From: Sphingosinicella sp. LHD-64
GTDB taxonomy: Bacteria; Pseudomonadota; Alphaproteobacteria; Sphingomonadales; Sphingomonadaceae
DNA length: 64,000 nucleotides
Assembly (NCBI RefSeq): GCF_031157375.1
Contig: NZ_JAVIFV010000002.1
Location: 1 to 64,000, forward strand
Reading direction: 5' to 3'
Under the pieces are notes generated by a model. The model was not told the origin of the DNA. It was given only the letters and a program-made list of their open reading frames with translations, and did no database searches. The stretch's first letter is position 1. Every line of letters begins with the position of its first letter. The position numbers were made by a program, and so were the translations under genes. Below, one piece after another: positions 28,423 to 36,821 of the stretch.

Positions 28423-28956
28423 ATGACGTTTAAGATCAAGATGTTGACCGCTGTCGCTGTGTTGGCGCTGCCGGTCGCGGCCGCTGCCCAGGAGCAGACC
28501 ACTCCGCCGAGCGGGCAGGAGACGCCGATGCAGCAGCCGGTCGAGTCCCCGACCCCGCCGGCAGAGCCGTCGATGCAGACCCCGGATCCTGCAACCCAGA
28601 CTCCGGATCCGGCTGCGAATCCCGTAACCCAGACTCCGGATCCGGCTGCGACGCCCCCGGCGTCGACCACGCCTGATCCGTCGGCCAGCCAGCCGTCGGC
28701 CACGCCTCCGGCCAGCGCCGGTGCCGTGACCCAGGCGACCGCGGCCGACATCCAGGCCGGCGCGCAGGTGCGCGATCAGGCCGGGGCACCGGTCGGCACG
28801 GTCGAATCGGTCAGTGCGGAAGGCGCCGTGGTCAGCACCGGCACGGTGCGTGCCCAGCTGCCGATCTCGAGCTTCGGCAAGGACGGCCAGGGTCTCGTCA
28901 TCGCGATGACCAAGGCCCAGCTTGAGGCGGCCGCGGGCCAGCGCAGCCCGGGCTAA
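28423..28956 (+). CDS. Exported proline/threonine-rich repeat protein with a small C-terminal domain
   Basis: Product of 177 aa. A signal peptide (MTFKIKMLTAVAVLALPVAAAAQ) is followed by about 80 residues of low-complexity Pro/Thr/Ala/Ser sequence with repeated TQTPDPA units. The C-terminal 60 residues (IQAGAQVRDQAGAPVGTVES and onward) look like a small beta barrel of the PRC type. A spacer of this kind could place the domain within or across the cell wall. ACGGAGGG lies 7 bases before ATG 28423. It is bounded by terminators on both sides, so it is a single-gene unit. Function unknown. Confidence 0.75.
   Translation: MTFKIKMLTAVAVLALPVAAAAQEQTTPPSGQETPMQQPVESPTPPAEPSMQTPDPATQTPDPAANPVTQTPDPAATPPASTTPDPSASQPSATPPASAGAVTQATAADIQAGAQVRDQAGAPVGTVESVSAEGAVVSTGTVRAQLPISSFGKDGQGLVIAMTKAQLEAAAGQRSPG
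28594..28650 (+). repeat. Tandem repeat inside the proline-rich gene
   Basis: A 24-base unit starting ACCCAGACTCCGGATCC occurs at 28594-28617 and again at 28627-28650, a period of 33 bases or 11 codons (TQTPDPAANPV). A decayed copy precedes it. Repeat number could vary between strains by slippage. Confidence 0.8.
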
Positions 28957-28999
28957 CTCGAGCACTGAACTCAAGGACTGAGCGAATAGCTCCCAATCC

Positions 29000-29032
29000 G
29001 CCGCGCCGGCCCTCTCGCCGGCGCGGCTTTTT
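29000..29032 (+). terminator. Strong intrinsic terminator
   Basis: An 11-bp stem (29000-29010 with 29017-29027, core CCGCGCCGGC/GCCGGCGCGG) around a CCTCTC loop, followed by TTTTTG. It ends the proline-rich gene; the next gene starts only 6 bases later. Confidence 0.9.
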
Positions 29033-29037
29033 GTTGT

Positions 29038-31095
29038 ATGGCGCGGGCCGTGACCGCCCGTTTCCTCGCCCTGATCCCGCTTTTCGCCGCGACGCCCGCC
29101 GTCGCCCAGAGCGAGATCGTCGTCACCGGCCGCGGACTTGAGGAGCCCCGGACCGATGCGGTCTACGACGTGGTGACGATCGGGCGCGAACGCCTGGCGC
29201 ACAGCGCCTCGAACCGACTGGAGGACGTGCTGCGCGACGTGCCCGGCTTCCAGCAGTTCCGCCGTTCCGATTCCCGCACCGCCAACCCGACCAGCCAGGG
29301 TGCGACCCTGCGTGCGCTCGGTGGTAATGCGTCGAGCCGGGCGCTCCTGATCCTCGACGGCGTGCCGCAGACCGATCCGTTCGGCGGCTGGATCGCCTGG
29401 CCGGCCTACGATCCGCGCCGGCTGGGCCGGATCCGTGTCGTGCGCGGCGGCGGCAGCGGCACCGCTGGCCCCGGCGCGCTTGCCGGGTCGATCGAGATGG
29501 ACAGCGCCGGCCCGGACGATGCGGCGGGCCTCGCCGCCGGCCTTGCCTATGGCAGCCGCGATGGCGTCGACGCCTATGCGGGCTATGGCGCGCGGCTTGG
29601 CACCGGCTTCTTCACCGTCTCGGCAGCCTACGCGCACGGCGACGGGTTCGTGCCGATCGTCGCCGAACAGCGCGGACCGGCCGATCGCCCATCCCCTTAT
29701 GAACAGGCCAGCATCGGCCTGCGCGCCGTCGCCGCGGTTTCGGCGGGCACCGAGCTGCAGGCCAATGTCTCGGCCTTCACCGACCGGCGCGAGCGCGGCA
29801 CCGCGTTCAGCGCCATCCGCAACGCGGGCGCCGATGCCTCGCTGCGGCTGGTCGGGCACGGCGACCTGCCCTTCTCGCTGCTCGCTTATGTGCAGGTCCG
29901 CGACTTCGCCAATCAGTTCGCGGCGGTAAGCGCCGGCCGCACGGCGGCCGCGCTGACGCTCGATCAATATTCGGTGCCGGCCACCGGCCTCGGCGCGCGT
30001 GCCGAGGTGCGGCCCCGGTTCGGCGAGGTCGAGCTGCGCCTCGGCGCCGACTGGCGCGACACCGAGGGACGCACCCAGGAGCTGTTCCAGTTCGTCGCCG
30101 GCGCGCCCACGCGCGGACGCGTCGCCGGCGGCCGCACCCGCACCCTCGGCGCCTTCGCTGAAGCAAGCTGGGAGCACGGTCCCGTCACGCTAACCGCCGG
30201 CGGCCGGATCGACCGCTGGCGGATCCTGGACGGCACCCTGCGCGAGCGCATTCTCGCCACCCAGGCGCCGCTCACCGACACCACCTTCCCCGACCGCGCC
30301 GGCTGGGAGCCGACCGGGCGCGCCGGCGCCGCCTGGCGGATCGCCGCGCCGCTGACGCTGCGCGCCGCCGCCTATCGCGGCTGGCGGCTGCCCACGCTCA
30401 ACGAGCTCTATCGCCCGTTCCGCGCCGGCATCGACGCCACCGCCGCCAATGCCGCGCTCGCACCCGAGACGGTGGAGGGCGTCGAAGCGGGGATCGATTT
30501 CGTCCCGGCCGACAATGCGCGGATCGGCGTCACCTTCTTCGTCAACCGGCTCGAGGACGCGATCGCCAACGTGACGCTGGGCCGCGGGCCCGGCACCTTC
30601 CCCGGCGTCGGCTTCGTCCAGCCCGGCGGCGCCTATCGCCAACGCCAGAACATCGATGCGATCGTCAGCCGCGGGCTGGAGATCGATGCCGGCCTCAGGC
30701 TCGGCCGCTGGCACCTCGCCGCCGGCTATTCCTATGCCGATGCCGAGGTCCGCGCCGACGGCCCGGCCGCGCCGCTCGACGGTCTCCGTCCCGCCCAGGC
30801 GCCCCGGCACAGTGCCAGCGCCTCCCTGTCGTGGGAGGGACCGCGCGGCGCCTATGCCTCGCTCGGCCTGCGCTATGCCGGAAGCCAGTATGAGGACGAC
30901 CTCAACGCCCAGCGCATTCCTGACGCGCTAACCGTGGATGCGGTCGGCGTGCTGCCGCTGACGCGCGCCCTGGCGGTCGAGGCGCGCGCGGAGAACCTGA
31001 CCGACGCGCGCGTCGTCGCCGGCATTTCGGGCGCGGGCATCATCGAGCGCGGCACGCCCCGCACGCTGTGGCTCGGCCTGCGCTGGCGCGGCTAA
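29038..31095 (+). CDS. TonB-dependent outer membrane receptor
   Basis: Product of 685 aa that should import a large or chelated ligand using TonB energy. A signal peptide (ARFLALIPLFAATPAVAQ) precedes the TonB box-like EIVVTGRG, then the plug domain (RLEDVLRDVPGFQQFRRSD, LRALGGNASSRALLILDGVP) and a 22-strand-type barrel ending in ERGTPRTLWLGLRWRG. Metal or vitamin type cannot be told. No ribosome binding site can lie between the terminator T-run and ATG 29038, so either translation begins leaderless or the true start is an internal codon. It converges on the AAC(3)-like gene with a 4-base overlap. Confidence 0.88.
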   Translation: MARAVTARFLALIPLFAATPAVAQSEIVVTGRGLEEPRTDAVYDVVTIGRERLAHSASNRLEDVLRDVPGFQQFRRSDSRTANPTSQGATLRALGGNASSRALLILDGVPQTDPFGGWIAWPAYDPRRLGRIRVVRGGGSGTAGPGALAGSIEMDSAGPDDAAGLAAGLAYGSRDGVDAYAGYGARLGTGFFTVSAAYAHGDGFVPIVAEQRGPADRPSPYEQASIGLRAVAAVSAGTELQANVSAFTDRRERGTAFSAIRNAGADASLRLVGHGDLPFSLLAYVQVRDFANQFAAVSAGRTAAALTLDQYSVPATGLGARAEVRPRFGEVELRLGADWRDTEGRTQELFQFVAGAPTRGRVAGGRTRTLGAFAEASWEHGPVTLTAGGRIDRWRILDGTLRERILATQAPLTDTTFPDRAGWEPTGRAGAAWRIAAPLTLRAAAYRGWRLPTLNELYRPFRAGIDATAANAALAPETVEGVEAGIDFVPADNARIGVTFFVNRLEDAIANVTLGRGPGTFPGVGFVQPGGAYRQRQNIDAIVSRGLEIDAGLRLGRWHLAAGYSYADAEVRADGPAAPLDGLRPAQAPRHSASASLSWEGPRGAYASLGLRYAGSQYEDDLNAQRIPDALTVDAVGVLPLTRALAVEARAENLTDARVVAGISGAGIIERGTPRTLWLGLRWRG

Positions 31096-31895
31096 GCGAG
31101 ATTCTCCTCCATCCAGCGGGCACCGAATTCGACCAGGTCCGCGGCGTCGATCAGCTCGCTCCCCGCCTGCCCGACCTGTCCCTCGCGGTGCCGAGCGAGC
31201 GCCAGATAGGCGCGGACGATGACGGCGAAATAGTCGTCGCCGTCATAGGGGGCGATCCCCGCATTGTCGTTGAGGCACTCGACCCAGACCTGACGGGGCC
31301 CGTCGGCGCCGACGATCAGATAGTCCCAGCGCGTCCGCCGCTTGTCCGGCAGCCGGGCGAGATATTCGGCATAGTGGAGCACGGTCACCGTCTCGGGATC
31401 GGCGCCGAGCCGCAGGACACGGCCGCCCCAGGCGCAGAGCTTCTCGAGCGGGGAGTCGGGGCCGTAATAGTCGTTCCACGGCTGGTCGGCGACGAGCTCG
31501 GCCGCGCGGGCACCGCGCGCGCCGAAGCGGCCGCTCGGATTGGCGCTGAGGAGCGTGCCCGCCCGCTGCCGGAACGCCTCGGCGAGCCAGCCGACGTCGG
31601 TCATCGCCGGCGCCGTTTCGTGGACGAAGGGCGCGCTGCCGGCGAGCAGCGCCGCGCGCTCCTCGACCGGGCGGTCGTTCACCCAGTCCATTCGGTAATG
31701 GCTGCCGAGCACCATCATCAGCGTGCCGGACGGCCCCACCGCCGCATCGAGCGCGTCCAGGAGCAAATCGGCGCCCCCCTCTCCACAGGCAGAGCGGGCG
31801 AGGCCGAGCCTGCGCAGCGAGGCATGAACCATCACGAGATCGCCCGGGCGAACGCCCAGACGGCTGAGGTCGTCACATAAGTCTTTGCTGGTCAT
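31092..31895 (-). CDS. Aminoglycoside 3-N-acetyltransferase family protein
   Basis: Product of 267 aa. The AAC(3) family pattern is visible: LGVRPGDLVMVHASLRRLG near the start, GPSGTLMMVLGSH, HETAPAMTDVGWLAEAFRQR, NPSGRFGARG and TVLHYAEYLA, where the His is expected to help catalysis. Family members acetylate aminoglycoside amino groups with acetyl-CoA, but chromosomal homologues often have other amine substrates, so resistance should not be assumed. It is the second gene after the SWIB gene on the minus strand, separated from it by a terminator. Confidence 0.85.
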   Translation of the reverse strand: MTSKDLCDDLSRLGVRPGDLVMVHASLRRLGLARSACGEGGADLLLDALDAAVGPSGTLMMVLGSHYRMDWVNDRPVEERAALLAGSAPFVHETAPAMTDVGWLAEAFRQRAGTLLSANPSGRFGARGARAAELVADQPWNDYYGPDSPLEKLCAWGGRVLRLGADPETVTVLHYAEYLARLPDKRRTRWDYLIVGADGPRQVWVECLNDNAGIAPYDGDDYFAVIVRAYLALARHREGQVGQAGSELIDAADLVEFGARWMEENLA

Positions 31896-31919
31896 TGCGA
31901 ACTCCCGAATTCAGAAAGC

Positions 31920-31955
31920 AAAACCGCCCTCCCGGCGCATGCCGGTCGGGCGGTT
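31920..31955 (-). terminator. Intrinsic terminator of the SWIB gene
   Basis: On the minus strand AACCGCCC (31955-31948) pairs with GGGCGGTT (31929-31922), with an inner CCGGC/GCCGG stem, followed by TTTTGCTTT. It lies 38 bases after the SWIB stop. Confidence 0.8.
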
Positions 31956-31992
31956 CGCGTGCTCTGAAGCCGGTCGTTCGCCGGCAGGACTT

Positions 31993-32244
31993 CTAGCTGA
32001 GGTGGCGCGACAGGTGCTTGTTCATCTCGAACATCGACACCTTGTCCTTGCCGAAGATCGCCCTCAGCTTCGCGTCCGCGATGATCTCGCGCTTGTTCTG
32101 CGGATTCTGCAGATTGTTCTTCTTGATGTGGTCCCAGATCTTGCTGACGACCTGGCTGCGCGGCAGCGCCGCCGATCCGGTGATCTCCGCCAGTTCCTTG
32201 GACGGGGTTACCGGCCGCTGCAAACCGCTCTGAGCTCCTGCCAT
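31993..32244 (-). CDS. Stand-alone SWIB/MDM2-domain protein
   Basis: Product of 83 aa that is almost only a SWIB domain: PSKELAEITGSAALPRSQVV, IWDHIKKNNLQNPQNKREI, then AKLRAIFGKDKVSMFEMNKH. In eukaryotes the SWIB/MDM2 fold is found in chromatin and p53-binding proteins; bacterial single-domain forms are known but have no established role. GGAGG lies 6 bases before ATG 32244. It forms its own short transcript. Confidence 0.92.
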   Translation of the reverse strand: MAGAQSGLQRPVTPSKELAEITGSAALPRSQVVSKIWDHIKKNNLQNPQNKREIIADAKLRAIFGKDKVSMFEMNKHLSRHLS

Positions 32245-32366
32245 ATTATCCTCCCTGTGGATCCTGGCGATTCGGATAGGACGCAAAGGAGGGCCTTGCA
32301 ATGGGCACCAGAGGCGTTTGCCCCCTTTTGCGCGCCCAAGCGCGGCTTTTCTGTGGATAGACTGGT

Positions 32367-33191
32367 TCACAGAGGCGGCAAACCGAACGGGACCACGGTA
32401 TTTGCCGCATCATGGCCGATGTCGGCGCGCCCCAGGAACGGGATATCGGCGCGCGCGCACCAGTGCCGGACGATCGCTTCCGCATCCTCGCCGAAGTCGG
32501 GATCGTTGGCCGGCACGTCGCTCACCCGGCCGAGCCGGATGCCGGCGAGGCGGCGCACCGAGGGCGTCGCGGTGATGTGGAACATGGCCCGGTCGATCCG
32601 GTAGTCATGTTCGGAGACGTCCTCGAGCAGGAGGACGTGCCCGGAAAGATCGGGCTCGAGCGGAGTGCCGAGCAGCAGGCCGAACACGGTGATATTGAAG
32701 GCGGCATGCCGCATCCCGGGCTTCAGACCCGGCTCCAGCGACGCCGGATTGTCCTCGACGAGCCAACCGAGCGCGCGAACGACGGCGGCCTTTCCCCCCT
32801 CGCGCATCGCGTCCTGAGGCAACGGTCCGTGCGCGAGGTCCTTGAAGCCTGCGCGGTAGAGGCCGGCGAGCAGATAGCCGGCGTCGCTGTAGCCGAGATA
32901 CGTCTTGTCGCGCGCCGCCGGCCCGAGCCGGCCGATGACATCCTCGGCGATCCGGCAGGCACCATAACCGCCCCGCGCGAACCATATGGCGTCGAACGCG
33001 GGATCGTCGGCGACCTCAACCAGCGCATCGGCCCGTGCCTGGTCCGTGCCCGCGAAATGATTGTGCGTGAGGAAGCATTGCGGGTGGAAGAACAGCTCGA
33101 CGCCGGGGAAATGCGCGGCCGCGATCTCGCGCACCCGCGCAGCCGCCTCCTCGCTGAAGCGGGAGCTTGGCGCGACGATGGCGATGCGCAT
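32367..33191 (-). CDS. ldcA: LD-carboxypeptidase (muramoyltetrapeptide carboxypeptidase family, S66)
   Basis: Removes the terminal D-Ala from murein tetrapeptides during cell-wall recycling. The 274-aa product shows the N-terminal IAIVAPSSRFSEEAAARV, DAIWFARGGYGACRI, and the nucleophile Ser102 in YLGYSDAGYLLAGLY, where LdcA proteins have G-x-SD. The later GHVLLLEDVSEHDYRID supplies the Glu of the triad, and RADIGHDA near the end the His. It is transcribed divergently from a Mur-ligase gene 49 bases away, and the pairing supports a role in peptidoglycan recycling. Confidence 0.86.
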   Translation of the reverse strand: MRIAIVAPSSRFSEEAAARVREIAAAHFPGVELFFHPQCFLTHNHFAGTDQARADALVEVADDPAFDAIWFARGGYGACRIAEDVIGRLGPAARDKTYLGYSDAGYLLAGLYRAGFKDLAHGPLPQDAMREGGKAAVVRALGWLVEDNPASLEPGLKPGMRHAAFNITVFGLLLGTPLEPDLSGHVLLLEDVSEHDYRIDRAMFHITATPSVRRLAGIRLGRVSDVPANDPDFGEDAEAIVRHWCARADIPFLGRADIGHDAANTVVPFGLPPL

Positions 33192-33240
33192 CTTCTCGAT
33201 CCCGTTTGAATATCCCGGCCCTTGCCAATAGGGCGGGCGG

Positions 33241-34620
33241 ATGGCCGGCACCAAATCCTATTTCTTCTCCGGCATCGGCGGCAGCGGCATGCTGCCGCTG
33301 GCGCTGATCGTCCAGGGCCGCGGCGGAATCGTCGCGGGCTCCGACCGCACACTCGACCAGGGCCGGCTGGCCGCTAAATTTGAATTCCTGAAGGGCCGCA
33401 ACATCGCCCTCTTCCCGCAGGACGGCAGCGGCCTCGTTGACCGGGACCAGATTTTCGTCACATCCGCCGCGATCGAAGACACGGTGCCCGATGTAGTCAA
33501 GGCAAAGGAGCTGGGCGCGAAACGGCTCAATCGTCCCGAACTGCTCGCCGAGCTGTTCAATGCGGCCGGGGCGGGGATTGCGGTCGGCGGCACCAGCGGC
33601 AAATCGACGGTCACCGGCATGATCGGCTGGATCCTCCACGCGACGGGGCGCGATCCGACGGTGATGAATGGGGCGGTGATGAAGAATTTCGTCAGCCCGG
33701 ACGTGCCCTTCGCCAGCGCGCTGGTCGGCAGCGGCGATGCCTTCGTCAGCGAGGTCGACGAGAGCGACGGCTCGATCGCGCTCTACCGGCCGCGCATTGC
33801 CGTCCTCAACAACATCACCCTCGACCACAAGTCGCTGGACGAGCTCAGGCGCCTGTTCCGCGACTTCGCCGGCAAGGCGGAAACGGTCGTGCTCAATCTC
33901 GATGACGACGAGACCCGCCTGCTTGCCGCGGCACTCCCCGCAGAACGGCTCAAGACCTATTCGTTCGAGGACGAGGCCGCCGACCTGTTCGGCACGGACA
34001 TCGTCGAAGAACCCTATGCGGTCTCGTTCCGGCTCGGCGACATTCCGGTCCGGCTGCAGGTGCCCGGCCGGCACAATGCCGAGAATGCTCTCGCCGCACT
34101 CGCCGCGGCCGCGGCAGTGGGCGTCCCGCTTGCCGAAGCCGCCGGGGCGCTGTCCAGCTTCACCGGCGTCCGCCGTCGCTTCGAGAAGGTCGGCGAAGCG
34201 AACGGCATCACCGTCATCGACGATTTCGGGCACAATCCCGACAAGATCGCCGCCACCCTGCGCACGCTGCACGCCTTCCCCGGCCGGCTGCTGCTGTTCT
34301 TCCAGCCGCACGGCTATGGCCCGCTCAGGACGATGAAGGAGGAACTGATCGCCACCTTCGCCGGGGGAATGGCACCGGACGACATCCTGATCATGCCCGA
34401 TCCTGTCTATTATGGCGGCACCACCGATCGCAGCGTCGCGACCGCCGACATCGTGGCCGGGGTCGCAGCTGCCGGACACCTCGCCGAGCATATTCCGGAG
34501 CGCAGCGAGTGCGCCCGGCGGCTCGCGGCGCTGGCCCGGCCCGGCGACCGCATCGTCGTCATGGGTGCGCGTGACGACACGCTGACCCAGTTCGCCGAAG
34601 ATATCGTCGCGCGACTTTAG
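33241..34620 (+). CDS. Mur ligase family protein (MurC/Mpl-like)
   Basis: Product of 459 aa that should join a peptide or amino acid to UDP-MurNAc with ATP. Features: N-terminal [20 protein letters not shown] loop [14 protein letters not shown] near residue 116, [43 protein letters not shown] and [20 protein letters not shown], all of MurC/Mpl type. Whether it is Mpl (attaching recycled tripeptide) or another member is not decidable by eye. The divergent LdcA gene favours a recycling role. MurC proper is expected in the division cluster elsewhere. Confidence 0.82.
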   Translation: MAGTKSYFFSGIGGSGMLPLALIVQGRGGIVAGSDRTLDQGRLAAKFEFLKGRNIALFPQDGSGLVDRDQIFVTSAAIEDTVPDVVKAKELGAKRLNRPELLAELFNAAGAGIAVGGTSGKSTVTGMIGWILHATGRDPTVMNGAVMKNFVSPDVPFASALVGSGDAFVSEVDESDGSIALYRPRIAVLNNITLDHKSLDELRRLFRDFAGKAETVVLNLDDDETRLLAAALPAERLKTYSFEDEAADLFGTDIVEEPYAVSFRLGDIPVRLQVPGRHNAENALAALAAAAAVGVPLAEAAGALSSFTGVRRRFEKVGEANGITVIDDFGHNPDKIAATLRTLHAFPGRLLLFFQPHGYGPLRTMKEELIATFAGGMAPDDILIMPDPVYYGGTTDRSVATADIVAGVAAAGHLAEHIPERSECARRLAALARPGDRIVVMGARDDTLTQFAEDIVARL

Positions 34621-34628
34621 CCGACATG

Positions 34629-34653
34629 AAAAAGGCGGACCCGAAGGCCCGCC
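34629..34653 (-). terminator. Intrinsic terminator of the 181-aa hypothetical gene, possibly bidirectional
   Basis: On the minus strand GGCGGGCC (34653-34646) pairs with GGTCCGCC (34641-34634) around TTCG, followed by TTTTT. It lies between the convergent Mur-ligase and hypothetical genes. Confidence 0.8.
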
Positions 34654-34682
34654 ATTTCATTGGTCCAGGGAGACCAGATTCC

Positions 34683-35228
34683 TTAGCCGGCGACCGTCAT
34701 GTCGACCTTCTCGACCCATTCGGGGAAGAAGACCGGCTCGCGGTTCGACCAGCCGGGCGCGGTCGCTGCCGCTTCGCTGATCGACTGGAGCAGCCCGCGC
34801 CGGCGATCGGGGTGCAGATGCGGCAGCGCCGCCGCCGCGCAGAAGGCGCCGGGCAGCCAGGGCCGCACATGGGCGCCGATCAGCCGCTCGTAGAGGAAGC
34901 GATAGGAGGCGAAGCAGGGCAGCCGGTCCTGGCCGAGATCGAACGCCGTCATCGTGATCAGCGGCGCCATCAGCGGCTCCATCGCGTCGATCCCGCTGTC
35001 GTCCGGCACGCTGGCGCGAATGAGATCGAGCCGGCCGTAGATCTTTTCCTGGGCACGGATGCCGACCGCCTCGCCGGGATCGCGCGACCAGCGCTTCACC
35101 GCGTCACGACGGCCGAGTCCGATATCAAGCGACCGGCGGATGTAACGCTGCGTGCCCTTCGCGAAGCTCGCGAACTCTTTCATCTCAGCCAGTGCAACCG
35201 CTCCGCTGGGCTGAGTCCTCGTACTCAT
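34683..35228 (-). CDS. Conserved-looking hypothetical protein (181 aa)
   Basis: The product starts MSTRTQPSGAVALAEMKEFA and contains LITMTAFDLGQDRLPCFASY and REPVFFPEWVEKVDMTVAG at the end. It is cytosolic with no membrane helix or signal. I do not recognise a family; the many conserved-looking aromatic residues and a normal composition say it is a real protein. AGGAG lies 8 bases before ATG 35228. A perfect 9-bp inverted repeat sits 42 bases upstream and may be an operator. Confidence 0.7.
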   Translation of the reverse strand: MSTRTQPSGAVALAEMKEFASFAKGTQRYIRRSLDIGLGRRDAVKRWSRDPGEAVGIRAQEKIYGRLDLIRASVPDDSGIDAMEPLMAPLITMTAFDLGQDRLPCFASYRFLYERLIGAHVRPWLPGAFCAAAALPHLHPDRRRGLLQSISEAAATAPGWSNREPVFFPEWVEKVDMTVAG

Positions 35229-35269
35229 ATCCCACACTCCTCTTGCCCCTGGCGCGGGATTTACCCCCA

Positions 35270-35288
35270 AACGGCTTTCAAAGCCGTT
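35270..35288. promoter_or_regulatory. Perfect inverted repeat upstream of the 181-aa gene
   Basis: AACGGCTTT (35270-35278), one C, AAAGCCGTT (35280-35288). The site lies 42 bases before the ATG on the minus strand and is a candidate binding site for a dimeric regulator. Confidence 0.45.
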
Positions 35289-35696
35289 AACCAAATCGCC
35301 GCTCCGCGTTCAGAATTGAATCAGAGTTCGATTCCTGCTGCAACGCAAAAAGGAAGACATCTGTCGCTCGCCGGGACGGTGTCGCCGAAGCGCAACAGGG
35401 GCCGACCGGAAACCCCTGAAATCCGGGGTCATTGCGGTTCTGCAACGGCCGTCGTTGCGGGCGCGACCTGTGGATAAGCGGGGCAAAGGTGCGCTCGCGG
35501 CCTCCAGAATCCGTGCTATGCGATGCGCGTGGGCAACAAGATGAACCGGGGCGGCGAGGACGAGCCGGCGCTGGGCGAAGCCGATGCGCATGGCTATCGC
35601 CGCCCGCTGCCCGGCTTTTCGACCAACGCGCCCCTCCCTTCTGCGAACGACCCCGGCCGGCAAGGCTTTTCGAGTCAGCCCGCGTTAAGGAACGGC
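35289..35696. other. Divergent intergenic region upstream of the LytS-like gene
   Basis: The stretch should hold promoters for the gene on each side. In-frame ATGs at 35523 and 35541 would extend the kinase by 52-58 residues, but the added sequence is low-complexity and has no ribosome site. Otherwise I see nothing identifiable. Confidence 0.5.
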
Positions 35697-36821
35697 ATGG
35701 ACAGAATACCTGCCGAGGCTGAGGCGCGCCGGCTGCCGGATCTCGGCATCGCGATCAAGTCGATCATCGCCTTCTGGCTGCTCTATATCGGGCTGATCAC
35801 GCTGCGCGCCGTCGTCCTTCAGTACGAGAATTTCTGGGACATGCTCGCCCGGCGGGCCGCCGCCACCATCGTCGGCGCGACGATCACCTTCCTGGTCTAC
35901 CTGGCGCTCCGGCCGGCACGGGGGGCAAGCCTCAACACCTATGCCGCCGTTGCCGCGGCCCTGTGCCTGCCGGCATGTCTGCTGTTCTCCTCCTTCAACT
36001 ACTACATCTTCTACATCTTCGCGCCGCTCGATTCGACGCTTGAGGAGATGAGCAGCATGAAGGCGATGCAGTGGACGCCGCTCGAGATCGCGCTGCGCTC
36101 GATCGCCGAAAGCGCGCTGTCCTGGTATTTCATCTTTGCCGCCTGGGCCGCCTTCTTCGTCGCGTCGAGCTATGCCCGCCAGCTCCGCGCCGCCGACCGC
36201 CGCGCCGGCGTCCTCGCCCGCGAGGCGCAGGAAGCGCAGTTGAGGGCGCTGCGTTACCAGATCAACCCGCACTTCCTGTTCAATACGCTGAACTCGCTGT
36301 CCTCGCTGATCCTCTCGCAGCGCACCGACACGGCCGAGCAGATGCTGATGAACCTGTCGACCTTCTTCCGCGCGACGCTCTCGGCCGATCCGACGGCCGA
36401 CGTCCCGCTCGAAGAGGAGATCAAGCTCCAGCGGCTCTATCTTGACATCGAGCAGATCCGCTTCCCGCAGCGCCTGACGGTCGAGGTCAACATTCCGCCG
36501 CCGCTGCTCGGCGCGCAGGTGCCGATCCTGATCCTTCAGCCGATCGTCGAGAACGCAGTCAAATATGGTGTCGCCAAATCGAAGAAGCCGGTGACCATCC
36601 GCATCTCGGCCTACGAGGAAGCGGGCCGGCTCCACCTCAAGGTCAAGGACGACGGCGACGCCCCCCCGCCCGAAGGGGAAGGCGGCACCGGCGTCGGCCT
36701 CCGCAATGTCTGCGAGCGGCTGGACGCACGCTACGGCAGCCGGGCGGGATGCCTCTACGGCACCGATCCCGACGGCGGCTACACCGTTCATCTGTTCATG
36801 CCGGTGGTGCGCGATGACTGA
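35697..36821 (+). CDS. LytS/YehU-type sensor histidine kinase
   Basis: Product of 374 aa. Four membrane segments (for example SIIAFWLLYIGLITLRAVVL and YFIFAAWAAFFVASSYA) precede a short coiled coil and a His_kinase domain with the phospho-acceptor His192 in YQINPHFLFNTLNSLSSLIL. The ATP-binding part has the N-box LQPIVENAVKYGVA and G-box GGTGVGLRNVCERL. Start: AAGGA lies 5 bases before ATG 35697. It overlaps the LytTR regulator gene by 8 bases, so the two form a two-component system. The signal is unknown; there is no periplasmic sensor domain, so a membrane-derived cue is possible. Confidence 0.9.
   Translation: MDRIPAEAEARRLPDLGIAIKSIIAFWLLYIGLITLRAVVLQYENFWDMLARRAAATIVGATITFLVYLALRPARGASLNTYAAVAAALCLPACLLFSSFNYYIFYIFAPLDSTLEEMSSMKAMQWTPLEIALRSIAESALSWYFIFAAWAAFFVASSYARQLRAADRRAGVLAREAQEAQLRALRYQINPHFLFNTLNSLSSLILSQRTDTAEQMLMNLSTFFRATLSADPTADVPLEEEIKLQRLYLDIEQIRFPQRLTVEVNIPPPLLGAQVPILILQPIVENAVKYGVAKSKKPVTIRISAYEEAGRLHLKVKDDGDAPPPEGEGGTGVGLRNVCERLDARYGSRAGCLYGTDPDGGYTVHLFMPVVRDD

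Noticed and set aside
31092-31895. Acquired aminoglycoside resistance gene
   Set aside because: Base composition matches the core genome and no mobile element adjoins, so it looks like a resident AAC(3)-family homologue of unknown substrate.
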